Positions 1 to 8,037 of a stretch of DNA of 64,000 nt are shown here, in pieces (the stretch's first letter is position 1; each line of letters begins with the position of its first letter). The notes beneath the pieces were generated by a model, which saw only the letters and a list, made by a program, of their open reading frames with translations, searched no databases and had not been told where the DNA came from. The DNA is from Thermoclostridium stercorarium subsp. stercorarium DSM 8532. Its GTDB lineage: Bacteria; Bacillota; Clostridia; DSM-8532. Where the stretch lies: positions 2,516,627 through 2,580,626 of the forward strand of contig NC_020134.1 of the NCBI RefSeq assembly GCF_000331995.1, in the 5' to 3' direction. The translations under genes were made by a program, and so were the position numbers.

Positions 1-483
1 CCCAATACTGCCCGCTTCCTTAACCACGTCGATGTTGGCGCCAAGAAATATGAATTCCCAGTTGTATTTTTCCCTTTGCCGCTTAATAAGCTGTTTTACC
101 GTTTCGTACGTGAATTCCCTGCTTGAGTTTTCCATACCGTCAGTTGTAATGACAAAAATCACCCTTCCGGGGCGTTTGCTTTTCTTGGTTTTTAAGATTC
201 TGTTGTGAACATCCAAAATTGTTTTTCCGACGGCATCGAGCAGCGCGGTCATTCCCCTGACATAATACTCCTTGTCGGTAAGCTTTATATCTTTTATATT
301 CACTCCGTTCCAAAGAATTTCGTACCGATCGTCGAACAGTACCGCCGTTATAATCGTCTCTCCCGGTATTTCCTTTTGTTTTTCAATAAAAGCATTGAAA
401 CCTCCTATTGTTTCGCTTTCAAGGCCTGCCATGGAACCGCTTCTGTCAAGAAGAAAAATTATTTCGGTCAAATCTTTGTTCAC
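1..483 (-). CDS. VWA-domain protein, C-terminally truncated by the window edge
   Basis: The reverse strand encodes the N-terminal 161 codons of a von Willebrand factor A domain protein and runs off the window at base 1. The metal-ion-dependent adhesion site is visible: DRSGSM near residue 14, a threonine in GMTALLDAVG near residue 80, and an aspartate in TTDGMENSS near residue 115. I chose the GTG start at 483 because AGGGGG lies 9 nt upstream and the protein then begins MNKDLTEIIFLLDRSGSM; a TTG four codons upstream is less well spaced. It is divergent from the HTH gene at 584. VWA proteins of this short cytoplasmic type have been placed near TerY, but the specific role here is unknown. Confidence 0.85.
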   Translation of the reverse strand, partial: MNKDLTEIIFLLDRSGSMAGLESETIGGFNAFIEKQKEIPGETIITAVLFDDRYEILWNGVNIKDIKLTDKEYYVRGMTALLDAVGKTILDVHNRILKTKKSKRPGRVIFVITTDGMENSSREFTYETVKQLIKRQREKYNWEFIFLGANIDVVKEAGSIG

Positions 484-583
484 AACACTCAACCCCCTTA
501 AACGCTTTTGTGTTATGCTATAATAATAAAAAATCACAAAAAATAAATGGTCGCCTGGCAGGCGACATTTTCAGAGGTTTAAT

Positions 584-1075
584 ATGCTTTCCGAAAAAGT
601 GCTTGATGAACTGCAGTCATTTATATACAAAAACTTCCAATCATTTAAGGTTTCCGAAAGTGTGCCATATACAGTGTCAGAACCGTTTCATCAGGAACTG
701 GAAAACTTTATTGAGGAAAACATAAAACCTTCTTTCAGTCAGACACTTATGAAATTTATTGAAAAAAAGGGACTGACCGCTTCCCAGGTTTACAGAAAAG
801 CGGGCATTGATCGCAGACATTTTTCAAAAATACGCTCAAATAATGAATACAAACCAGGCAAAAACACGGTTATCTGCCTGGCGTTAGCCCTTGAGCTGAA
901 CATGAACGAAACCAACGAACTGCTGGCTTCTGCGGGATATTCCTTATCGAAAAGCGAACTGTCGGATCTTATAATCCTTTTCTGCATACAAAAAAAGATA
1001 TACAAAATAGAAGACATAAACGAGGCTCTTATGCATTTCGGATTAAAGCCCATTGGCCGTGTTATTGAGAAATAA
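584..1075 (+). CDS. Helix-turn-helix (XRE-like) domain protein, 163 aa
   Basis: The N-terminal 50 residues are of no recognised family. A central segment of about residues 48-110 resembles an XRE/lambda-repressor-like helix-turn-helix: a short helix with SQVYRKAGIDRRHFSKI followed by a helix containing LALALELNMNETNELLASAGY. This arrangement is common in clostridial HTH proteins annotated only as domain-containing proteins. No membrane segment is visible. It is divergently oriented from the VWA gene with about 100 bp between them, so a shared control region is plausible. Its 3' end overlaps the convergent metallopeptidase gene by 14 bp. DNA binding is inferred from the fold pattern only. Confidence 0.75.
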   Translation: MLSEKVLDELQSFIYKNFQSFKVSESVPYTVSEPFHQELENFIEENIKPSFSQTLMKFIEKKGLTASQVYRKAGIDRRHFSKIRSNNEYKPGKNTVICLALALELNMNETNELLASAGYSLSKSELSDLIILFCIQKKIYKIEDINEALMHFGLKPIGRVIEK

Positions 1076-1769
1076 CCGGTAAAGCCTTCAGTTCCTTTCT
1101 TAATTTCCGCCATCCGGGCAAAAACATGTCCATAAATGCATAAAACCTTTTATTGTGGTATCTTTCAATAAGATGTGTCATTTCATGTACCACTATGTAT
1201 TCAAGATATTCAGGGGCCATTTTTGCCAGTTCAAGATTAATCCATATCCTGCCTGTAGCGGGATTGCACGTTCCCCATCTGGTTTTCATCAGCTTAACGC
1301 CAAAACTCCTGACATTAACCCCCATTACTTTTTCCCACCTGGCGATTAAATCCGGAAGCCGTTCTTTAAGCTTGTTCCGGTACCATTCGGTGAGTATCTT
1401 CTTTCTCTGTTCAGCATTGCTGTTTTCGCGGACGTAAAGATTTATCTCCCCTTTTTCCTCGCACAACTCAACTCTTTGCCTGTTGTTCGTATATATAACG
1501 TTCAGAAAATACTCCCTGCCCTGATAATAATGTATTTCTCCTGAAACAAATCTTTTAAGGGGACCTGCTTTGTACTCCCGGTATTTTGCACGGTGTTTTT
1601 TTATCCAGTTAAGTTTTGAGACCGCAAAATTTCTGATGACGCTTTCCTTCACCCTTAAAGGCGCAGTAATGCGTACCCTTCCGTCGGGCGGCAGCACGTA
1701 CAAATGCATGTTTTTAATTTTTTTCCTTATTACTTCAATTTCAATCCCGTCAATATTAATATTGCTCAT
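1062..1769 (-). CDS. YgjP-like (WLM/DUF45) zinc metallopeptidase
   Basis: This 235-aa protein has the layout of the YgjP/DUF45 metallopeptidase family: an N-terminal beta-rich region, then TRWGTCN near residue 165 and the zinc motif VVHEMTHLIERYHNKRF near residues 193-210. The HExxH pair (HEMTH) and the downstream histidine of YHNKRF would bind zinc. The family is widespread, cytoplasmic and mostly of unknown physiological substrate; it is sometimes found beside restriction genes, but none is seen here. The gene is convergent with the HTH gene and overlaps its last 14 bp. Length is normal for the family. Confidence 0.88.
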   Translation of the reverse strand: MSNINIDGIEIEVIRKKIKNMHLYVLPPDGRVRITAPLRVKESVIRNFAVSKLNWIKKHRAKYREYKAGPLKRFVSGEIHYYQGREYFLNVIYTNNRQRVELCEEKGEINLYVRENSNAEQRKKILTEWYRNKLKERLPDLIARWEKVMGVNVRSFGVKLMKTRWGTCNPATGRIWINLELAKMAPEYLEYIVVHEMTHLIERYHNKRFYAFMDMFLPGWRKLRKELKALPVISQ

Positions 1770-1941
1770 GGTTTAATATTGTCCCTGTTTAAAAATAATA
1801 ATAGCTTTATTATACATCAATCAGGGTACCTTTTTAACCTTTGCCATAAAAATTTTCGCATAATTCGGGGATGGCGCTCCCATGAATGTTTTCCCCGACC
1901 GGATTTAAACCGATTTGTCGGAAAAAAACATAAAGAAAAGC

Positions 1942-1975
1942 AAAAAAACAGGATACATTGTTTCATGTATCCTGT
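1942..1975 (-). terminator. Intrinsic terminator
   Basis: A 10-bp perfect stem (ACAGGATACA pairing with TGTATCCTGT, 8-nt loop) is followed on the minus strand by seven T residues. It lies just downstream of the stalk-domain remnant at 2004-2147, so it is probably the surviving terminator of that dead gene. It could also end plus-strand transcripts weakly. Confidence 0.75.
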
Positions 1976-2003
1976 TCCTTTTTTAACAGCCCACCGGTTT
2001 TAT

Positions 2004-2147
2004 TTAATCCTCGTAACCAATGCCGGTGTCAATTTTCACCGTTGACGTTTCGCCTTCCCACACTACCCCTATATCAAATATTTTCGCAATGTCTCTCAGC
2101 TTAAAATAGTTATATCCGCCTATCGTATACGCCTTCAGCGTCACAAA
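2004..2147 (-). pseudogene. C-terminal remnant of a copper-amine-oxidase-like stalk-domain protein
   Basis: The minus strand is open for 48 codons and ends in TAA. The translation includes YTIGGYNYFKLRDIAKIFD and then VVWEGETSTVKIDTGIGYED, which is the typical C-terminal end of stalk-domain proteins secreted by Clostridia. There is no start codon with a ribosome binding site, and a stop codon lies immediately upstream in frame. I read it as the last piece of a larger gene lost by deletion. Its terminator still follows at 1942-1975. Confidence 0.7.
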
Positions 2148-2240
2148 TTAAAAAAGTAAATTCACCCGTTAGTTTTCCATAAAGATTTGCCTTCCCCTTT
2201 ACCGGCAAAAAAATATATGGTACTATTGAAAACGGTTAAT

Positions 2241-2346
2241 TTCCTGTAACATTTAAAACAGTAGGTATTCCCATGTATGCTTCCATGTTACAGGAACCGG
2301 CAGACCAAAATCCGATGCCGATAATGCATATTTTTTTCTGCATCGG
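2241..2346 (+). other. Two tandem imperfectly looped inverted repeats upstream of pyk
   Basis: TTCCTGTAACAT at 2241-2252 is the exact reverse complement of ATGTTACAGGAA at 2285-2296. Flanking CGGTT and AACCG add more pairing after a short bulge. A second inverted repeat follows, CCGATGC at 2312-2318 with GCATCGG at 2340-2346. No reading frame crosses them. They could be an RNA structure, a degenerate repeat or a mobile-element end; the sequence alone does not decide. Confidence 0.5.
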
Positions 2347-2365
2347 GTGCTGAACATAAAAATGC

Positions 2366-2394
2366 TTGATAAATGCATCTCATTGTGATAGATT
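2366..2394 (+). promoter_or_regulatory. Possible sigma-A promoter for pyk
   Basis: TTGATA, 17 bp, then TAGATT lie about 65 bp before the pyk start. The spacing is ideal but both hexamers deviate from consensus. GGGGG at 2442-2446 is the probable ribosome binding core. Confidence 0.4.
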
Positions 2395-2457
2395 ATCATT
2401 TTATGTGCAGCAAAATAAATTAAATAAGCATACTTTATTTTGGGGGTTTAAATATAC

Positions 2458-4221
2458 ATGCGCAGAACTAAAATTATTTGTACCCTTGGTCCCGCATGCG
2501 AAAGTGAAGAAATCTTACGTGAGCTTGTTCTTGCGGGCATGGATGTAGCCAGGATGAATTTTTCCCATGGCTCATATGAGGAACACAAACGCAGGATTGA
2601 CATGCTGAAAAAAATCAGGGAAGAAACAGGACGTCCAGTGGCGTTGCTGCTTGACACAAAAGGGCCTGAAATTCGCACGGGTAAGTTTAAAAACGGCTCT
2701 GCCACCCTTTCCGAAGGGGATAGCTTTGTATTGACCCATGATGATATCCTTGGTGACGAGCATAAGGTATCGGTATCATACAAAGGATTGTACAAGGATG
2801 TTAAAAAAGGTGACCGAATCCTTATAGATGACGGGCTGATAGAACTGGAAGTAACAGCCATTACAGGGAAGGACATTCACTGTGTTGTTTTAAACGGCGG
2901 CGTATTGGGCAATAACAAGGGAATCAATGTCCCGGGAGTGGATATTAACCTTCCGTCCGTTACCCAGCAGGATATAGAGGACATCAAGTTTGGTATTGAA
3001 AATGACGTTGATTTTATTGCTGCTTCTTTTGTACGCAAAGCCGATGATGTAATTGAAATCAGAAAAATCCTGGATAAATACAACGGTCAGGATATTAAAA
3101 TCATATCCAAAATTGAAAACCGCCAGGGAGTAAACAATATCGACGAAATCCTTCTTGCTTCGGACGGAATTATGGTTGCCCGCGGCGATTTGGGCGTTGA
3201 AATCCCCGTGGAAGAAGTTCCCGTTGTCCAGAAAATGCTTATTGAGAAATGTTTCCGCAGCGGTAAACCTGTTATTACCGCCACTCAAATGCTTGACTCG
3301 ATGATACGCAACCCAAGACCCACCCGTGCGGAAGCCAGTGACGTAGCCAATGCCATTTACGATGGTACAAGCGCAATTATGCTTTCGGGAGAAACCGCAT
3401 CAGGAAAATACCCGGTTGAAGCTCTTAAAACGATGTCGAAAATAGCCGAAAAAGCAGAAAGTTCAATAGACTACTGGAAGCGTTTCATGAACACGCAGCA
3501 TGAAATGCTCCCTACGATTACCAACGCAATAAGCCATGCCACATGCACAACCGCGATGGATCTGAAAGCATCGGCAATTATTACGGTAACAAAATCAGGA
3601 CATACCGCGCGCATGATTTCACGTTTCAGGCCCGAATGTCCCATTATTGCCACTACCGTCAGCCCAAAGGTTCAACGCCAGCTGTCTCTGTGCTGGGGCG
3701 TGGTTCCGTTCCTGGTCAGCGAAGCGAAATCCACCGATGAGATGTTTGATACAGGCGTACAGAAAGCTTTGGAATCAGGTCTTGTAAAACACGGCGACCT
3801 GACCGTAATAACTGCCGGTGTGCCCATAGGAGTAAGCGGTACGACTAACATTCTGAAAGTACAGCTTGTAGGCAAAGTACTTGTGAAAGGAACGGGTATT
3901 GGGACAGGCGTGATTACCGGCGAGTTATGCGTTGCCAAAACTGCCGATGAACTGAAAAGGAAATACGCAAAAGGCAACATTATTGTAGTGCCGTATACCA
4001 CAAATGAAATGCTTCCGATGATAAAAAGCGCTTCAGCGCTAATTGTTGAGGAAAGCGGCACAAACAATCACGCCGCTATCGTCGGTCTGGCACTGGACAT
4101 ACCGGTTATTGTAGGTGCACAGAATGCCACAAGCCTGTTGAAAAGCGGATGTGTAGTTACCGTAGACGCAGAACGCGGAATTGTTCACAACGAAAACTTA
4201 ATGCCATGCAGTCTGGAATAA
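2458..4221 (+). CDS. pyk: Pyruvate kinase with C-terminal PEP-utilizer domain
   Basis: This enzyme transfers phosphate from phosphoenolpyruvate to ADP, the last ATP-yielding step of glycolysis. Family motifs are all present: RRTKIICTLGPACES at the N terminus, MNFSHG, KGPEIRTG, the catalytic-site segment ISKIENRQG, GIMVARGDLGVEIP and TATQMLDSM. At 587 aa it is longer than the roughly 470-aa core. The extra 110 residues (about 475-585) form a PEP-utilizing mobile domain with the histidine-bearing segment TNNHAAIVGLALDIPVIVG, as is known for Bacillus and clostridial pyruvate kinases. The gene stands alone, with its own terminator 30 bp downstream, and is probably expressed as a monocistronic unit. 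Confidence 0.97.
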   Translation: MRRTKIICTLGPACESEEILRELVLAGMDVARMNFSHGSYEEHKRRIDMLKKIREETGRPVALLLDTKGPEIRTGKFKNGSATLSEGDSFVLTHDDILGDEHKVSVSYKGLYKDVKKGDRILIDDGLIELEVTAITGKDIHCVVLNGGVLGNNKGINVPGVDINLPSVTQQDIEDIKFGIENDVDFIAASFVRKADDVIEIRKILDKYNGQDIKIISKIENRQGVNNIDEILLASDGIMVARGDLGVEIPVEEVPVVQKMLIEKCFRSGKPVITATQMLDSMIRNPRPTRAEASDVANAIYDGTSAIMLSGETASGKYPVEALKTMSKIAEKAESSIDYWKRFMNTQHEMLPTITNAISHATCTTAMDLKASAIITVTKSGHTARMISRFRPECPIIATTVSPKVQRQLSLCWGVVPFLVSEAKSTDEMFDTGVQKALESGLVKHGDLTVITAGVPIGVSGTTNILKVQLVGKVLVKGTGIGTGVITGELCVAKTADELKRKYAKGNIIVVPYTTNEMLPMIKSASALIVEESGTNNHAAIVGLALDIPVIVGAQNATSLLKSGCVVTVDAERGIVHNENLMPCSLE

Positions 4222-4250
4222 ATGCAGGGTTAATAAGTCACTGCTGTCTG

Positions 4251-4302
4251 AACCTAAACAGAGCCGTTCTCATTGAATGTCTCTGTTTAGGTTTATTTAT
4301 TT
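4251..4302 (+). terminator. Intrinsic terminator of pyk
   Basis: AACCTAAACAGAG pairs perfectly with CTCTGTTTAGGTT (13 bp, 17-nt loop), followed by a T-rich tail TATTTATTTT. Confidence 0.85.
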
Positions 4303-4357
4303 TCGCTGTTTACAGTGTCGGCAATAATAAATATAATGAGTAACGGAGTGGGTTGTT

Positions 4358-5305
4358 ATGATAGTCAGTGTAAGCCGTCGAACAGACATTCCTGCCTTTT
4401 ACAGCGAGTGGTTTTTTGAAAGGCTTAAGGAAGGGTACGTGCTTGTAAGGAATCCGATGAACTATCATCGGATAAGCAGGATTGAACTTAATCCCGAAGT
4501 TGTTGACTGTTTCGTTTTCATGACAAAAAACCCTGAAAAAATGTTGCCCAAAATGTACCTGTTAAAAGATTATAATTACTACTTTCTTTTTACTCTGACT
4601 CCGTATGATAACAGTATTGAAAGAAACATACCTGATAAAAGGAAATTAATAGACACATTTAAGGCGCTGTCTGACATGATAGGTCCCGACAGGGTAATAT
4701 GGCGTTATGATCCTATAATTCTAAACGACGGTATAACCACTGACATTCAAGCCGATTACTTCGGCCGTCTTGCGAAAAATTTAAGCCGGTATACCGGCAG
4801 GTGTATAATCAGCTTTGTTGATTTATACAAATGCACGCTCAGAAATTCGTCAGACCTTAAATTAAGAGAAATAACCACCGATGAAATGTGCAGAATTGCC
4901 GAAGCCTTTTCCGGAATTGCCGCAACCGAAAACATAAAGATTCAGACATGTGCTGAGAAACTCGACCTCTCGCGTTTTGGCATAGAACGCGGAAGCTGCA
5001 TTGACAGCAAACTGATTGAAAAAATAACAGGAAAACCTGTTAATTTAAAAAAAGACAAAAACCAGCGCCCTGAATGCGGATGCGTGGAGAGCGTTGACAT
5101 CGGCGCTTATGACACATGCCTCCATTCCTGCGTTTACTGCTATGCGGTTCACAACCACAAAACAGCGTTGAAAAATTACTCAGGGCATAATCCCAAATCC
5201 CCCGTTCTGTACGGTGATATAGGACCGCAGGACGTCATATATGAACGAAAAATAACAAGTAACCTTTCCACACGACATAACTTTGAACAGTTAAAGTTCA
5301 TATGA
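4358..5305 (+). CDS. DUF1848 family protein with CX3CX2C motif
   Basis: The 315-aa product begins MIVSVSRRTDIPAFYSEWF and contains VFMTKNPEKML and VIWRYDPIIL, which I recognise as DUF1848. Near the C terminus the residues C254-x3-C258-x2-C261, within a DTCLHSCVYCYA segment, match the spacing of radical SAM iron-sulfur ligands, with further cysteines at 240 and 242. The family has no assigned reaction. In canonical radical SAM enzymes the motif sits near the start of the barrel; here it is at the end, so any SAM chemistry is an inference. It is convergent with thiC, 20 bp apart, and preceded by a GGAG ribosome binding site. Confidence 0.85.
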   Translation: MIVSVSRRTDIPAFYSEWFFERLKEGYVLVRNPMNYHRISRIELNPEVVDCFVFMTKNPEKMLPKMYLLKDYNYYFLFTLTPYDNSIERNIPDKRKLIDTFKALSDMIGPDRVIWRYDPIILNDGITTDIQADYFGRLAKNLSRYTGRCIISFVDLYKCTLRNSSDLKLREITTDEMCRIAEAFSGIAATENIKIQTCAEKLDLSRFGIERGSCIDSKLIEKITGKPVNLKKDKNQRPECGCVESVDIGAYDTCLHSCVYCYAVHNHKTALKNYSGHNPKSPVLYGDIGPQDVIYERKITSNLSTRHNFEQLKFI

Positions 5306-5325
5306 TAATGTAAAAAAAATTGATT

Positions 5326-6624
5326 TTACAGGATATCGATATTTTCACCCTTTAGTATTCTGTTCATATTTTTTACCGCGCACATATTTCCGCACATCGT
5401 ACAGGTATCATCATTCTCAGGGATTGAGTTTTCCCTGTATCTCCGCGGCTTTTCGGGATCCAGGGCAAGTTCGAACATGCAATTCCAGTCAAGGTTTCTC
5501 CTTGCCTCGCTCATTTTATAGTCCCATTCTCTTGCCCCACTTATACCTTTGGCAATGTCTGCGGCATGAGCTGCTATTCTTGCAGCAATAATACCCTCTT
5601 TCATATCGTTAATATCCGGAAGCCGCAGGTGTTCGGCAGGAGTGACATAACACAAAAAGTCCGCACCGCATGATGCCGCAATTGCCCCTCCAATTGCCGC
5701 GGTGATGTGATCGTATCCGGGCGCTATATCAGTGACCAGCGGGCCAAGGACGTAAAACGGCGCACCATGGCAAAGCCTTTTTTCCAGAACTACATTGGGT
5801 GCAATCTCATTCATTGCCATATGCCCAGGCCCTTCAATCATTACCTGCACATTCCTTTCCCATGCCCTTCTCGTCAGCTCTCCCAGGACAATAAGTTCAT
5901 GAATCTGCGCGGCATCAGTTGAATCATTTATACTTCCTGGCCTTAACGCATCACCGAGACTAATTGTTACATCATACTTTTCACATATTTCCAAAAGCCT
6001 GTCGAACTGCTCATAAAACGGGTTTTCCCTTCCGGTCAGTTCCATCCACGCAAACAATAATGCCCCTCCTCTTGATACAATGTTTGTAAGCCTTTGGTTT
6101 TGCTTAAAACGCCGCGCCGTTTCCCTGTTTATTCCTGCATGAACGGTCATAAAGTCCACACCGTCTTTTGCGTGCTGTTCAACCACATTGAAAAATTCGT
6201 CGGCGGAAATTTTATCAAGTTCCTTATTGTAAAAGCCTGTCACGTCATATACAGGCACCGTTCCTATCATTACCGGAGACATTTCTATAAGTTTTTTTCT
6301 GAATTCATGCGTTTTGCCGTAGGAACTTAAATCCATTATTGAGTCGGTTTTTAAATCAATCGCCGTTCTTGCCTTCTCAAGCTCAATGTCAAAATTACGG
6401 CAGTCCCGCGAAATACCTATGTTAACATTTATTTTGGTTCTAAGCCCTTCACCGATCCCTGCCGGGTCAAGGCCTTTATGATTTCTGTTCGCAGGTATGA
6501 CCACCCTTCCGCAGGCAACAAGTTCCCGGATTTTTTCGGCAGACACCCCTTCTTTTCTTGCAACAGTTCTCATTTCGTCGGTTATAATACCTTTTCTGGC
6601 AGCGTCCATTTGCGTCGTATACAT
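5326..6624 (-). CDS. thiC: Phosphomethylpyrimidine synthase ThiC
   Basis: ThiC is a radical SAM enzyme that rearranges aminoimidazole ribotide into hydroxymethylpyrimidine phosphate for thiamine synthesis. The 432-aa protein is of the short form found in Clostridia and lacks the long N-terminal extension of proteobacterial ThiC. Recognisable segments are [49 protein letters not shown] and [10 protein letters not shown]. The C-terminal iron-sulfur cysteines are C408, C411 and C415 in CTMCGNMC. A ribosome binding site AGGAGGG precedes the ATG at 6624. The leader carries a TPP riboswitch and terminator, so expression should fall when TPP is plentiful. No other thi gene is in the window. Confidence 0.97.
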   Translation of the reverse strand: MYTTQMDAARKGIITDEMRTVARKEGVSAEKIRELVACGRVVIPANRNHKGLDPAGIGEGLRTKINVNIGISRDCRNFDIELEKARTAIDLKTDSIMDLSSYGKTHEFRKKLIEMSPVMIGTVPVYDVTGFYNKELDKISADEFFNVVEQHAKDGVDFMTVHAGINRETARRFKQNQRLTNIVSRGGALLFAWMELTGRENPFYEQFDRLLEICEKYDVTISLGDALRPGSINDSTDAAQIHELIVLGELTRRAWERNVQVMIEGPGHMAMNEIAPNVVLEKRLCHGAPFYVLGPLVTDIAPGYDHITAAIGGAIAASCGADFLCYVTPAEHLRLPDINDMKEGIIAARIAAHAADIAKGISGAREWDYKMSEARRNLDWNCMFELALDPEKPRRYRENSIPENDDTCTMCGNMCAVKNMNRILKGENIDIL

Positions 6625-6690
6625 TTGGCAGTTTCCCTCCTGCTTCTTTTTTTAACGATTTAAGCCTTTTTTGTACCCCATTAAATATAT

Positions 6691-6718
6691 AAAAACGCTT
6701 ACCTTCGAAGGTAAGCGT
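6691..6718 (-). terminator. Riboswitch-associated intrinsic terminator upstream of thiC
   Basis: ACGCTTACCTTCGAAGGTAAGCGT is a perfect 24-bp palindrome at 6695-6718, followed on the minus strand by TTTTTATAT. It lies between the TPP aptamer and thiC and is the likely expression platform. Confidence 0.9.
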
Positions 6719-6739
6719 GAATGTCAATAATTATAAAAG

Positions 6740-6828
6740 TCAGCTTCCCTCCGGCGGTACTAACCGCATCAGGTTCAAAGGGTTAAGAGGATAATCCTCT
6801 TTCTCAGCCTTTGAAGGCACCCCCAGCT
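6740..6828 (-). promoter_or_regulatory. TPP riboswitch (THI element)
   Basis: Read on the minus strand, the region contains the conserved THI blocks in order: GGGGGTGCC, GGCTGAGA, ACCC followed by TTTGAACCTGATGCGGTTAG, and TACCGCCGGAGGGAAG. This is the thiamine-pyrophosphate-binding aptamer. A strong terminator follows, so it is predicted to switch off thiC transcription when TPP binds. Confidence 0.96.
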
Positions 6829-6865
6829 TTAATGCCTTATTCTGTTTCTAAACTATTCTGCCTTG

Positions 6866-6894
6866 ATCTTATCGGTGCTTTATCAAATTTCAAA
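6866..6894 (-). promoter_or_regulatory. Probable promoter of the thiC riboswitch transcript
   Basis: On the minus strand TTTGAA, 17 bp, then TAAGAT lies about 40 bp before the TPP aptamer. The spacing is ideal and the hexamers are moderate matches to sigma-A. Confidence 0.5.
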
Positions 6895-6907
6895 ATTACC
6901 TTCAGTT

Positions 6908-7798
6908 TTATTCCCCATAATGCAACTTTAGCTTAGCAAAAAAATCTTCCAGTGTAAAGCGCGGATCGACGTAATTATAAACACCTATAAACCGTTCATT
7001 CTGGTAATGCACATACCGCATGTCCGGCGTTATTCGCGGCGCAGGCTTCATTTCATAATGATACTCGTGCGGATCCAAAAGCAGGCTTACCGCCGGCGAG
7101 TCTCCAAGACTCCACATTTCTCCTTTTGGAAAGCGCATATTGTCTTTCAATTTAAAATTCAAATCATAAAGCTGCCGGAATAAATATTCGCCGATTTTGC
7201 CGTAAGGCTTTACCTTCACCGCCAGGCTTACCCTCATTGTGGTGTAAACATTACGCGGTACCTGCCATAACGGTATGTTTGAACGCATTACAACGTTTGC
7301 GGCGTCGATGTCATTGCCAAGGTTAAATTCCCTTTCGCCATTTGGCCACGCACCGCCACCAATCCATATCGCCGTAAGCCTGTTTTCAATGGCGGGCTCT
7401 TTCAGGTAAGCCGAAGCCAAATCTGTTAGCGGGCCGAGGAATATCACATATAACGGCTTATCACTGTCAGACATGGCCTCGCGGATAATCAGGTCGGCAC
7501 TTTCCGAAGGCATTGGCGTATGTTCATCGGGGATCTTTGCTTCGGCCCCGTGATATACTTTAACCTCACTGGTCAAATCCATAAGTTCAAGTATTTTAAC
7601 ACATTCCTCATAACTTTCCTGCATGGATTTCGCCGTGCGCTGAGTGCCAAAATGAGCCGCAATTATACCTTTAACAATAAATCTCGGCGTAAGTAACGCA
7701 TGCACAATGGCAAACTGGTCGTCGGCCTCGTTTTTGGCATCGGTGTCAATAATCAGCCTTATTTTTTTGGTATCGGGAATGTCAAACCGGTGTTTCAA
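6908..7798 (-). CDS. Nucleoside hydrolase-like protein
   Basis: The N-terminal segment IRLIIDTDAKNEADDQFAIVHAL carries the aspartate cluster (DTDxxNExDDxxA) of the inosine-uridine nucleoside hydrolase fold, which binds calcium and splits the N-glycosidic bond of ribonucleosides. Other family-like stretches are YVIFLGPLTDLASAYL and WIGGGAWPNG. The family start is normally DxDxGxDD, so this DAKNEADD version belongs to a divergent branch and its substrate is uncertain. At 296 aa the length is normal. Translation appears to start at TTG (7798) behind a G-rich ribosome binding site GGGGTGGGGGG. No pathway partner is adjacent. Confidence 0.8.
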   Translation of the reverse strand: MKHRFDIPDTKKIRLIIDTDAKNEADDQFAIVHALLTPRFIVKGIIAAHFGTQRTAKSMQESYEECVKILELMDLTSEVKVYHGAEAKIPDEHTPMPSESADLIIREAMSDSDKPLYVIFLGPLTDLASAYLKEPAIENRLTAIWIGGGAWPNGEREFNLGNDIDAANVVMRSNIPLWQVPRNVYTTMRVSLAVKVKPYGKIGEYLFRQLYDLNFKLKDNMRFPKGEMWSLGDSPAVSLLLDPHEYHYEMKPAPRITPDMRYVHYQNERFIGVYNYVDPRFTLEDFFAKLKLHYGE

Positions 7799-7971
7799 TT
7801 GCCCCCCACCCCTTTTTCATAAAAAATTACAGTGCAGCTATATCCAGAATATAATATTATACCTGCTTAGTCAAACCATTGACACTCAATCGAAAATAAT
7901 ACTTATACGACTATAGACCTTCTATTTATTACTGTGACTATAAATTTTTATATTTAATATTACTTCCTGCG

Positions 7972-7999
7972 ATAAAACCAAAACAGACTTCGGCTCTGT
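7972..7999 (-). terminator. Weak terminator-like hairpin after the YD/PKD gene
   Basis: ACAGA and TCTGT pair around a CGAA-type loop with one bulge, followed on the minus strand by TTTTGGTTTTAT. Confidence 0.4.
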
Positions 8000-8037
8000 C
8001 TCCATACTCTCAGATTTCAAAAAACAGCCTTTTCCTA

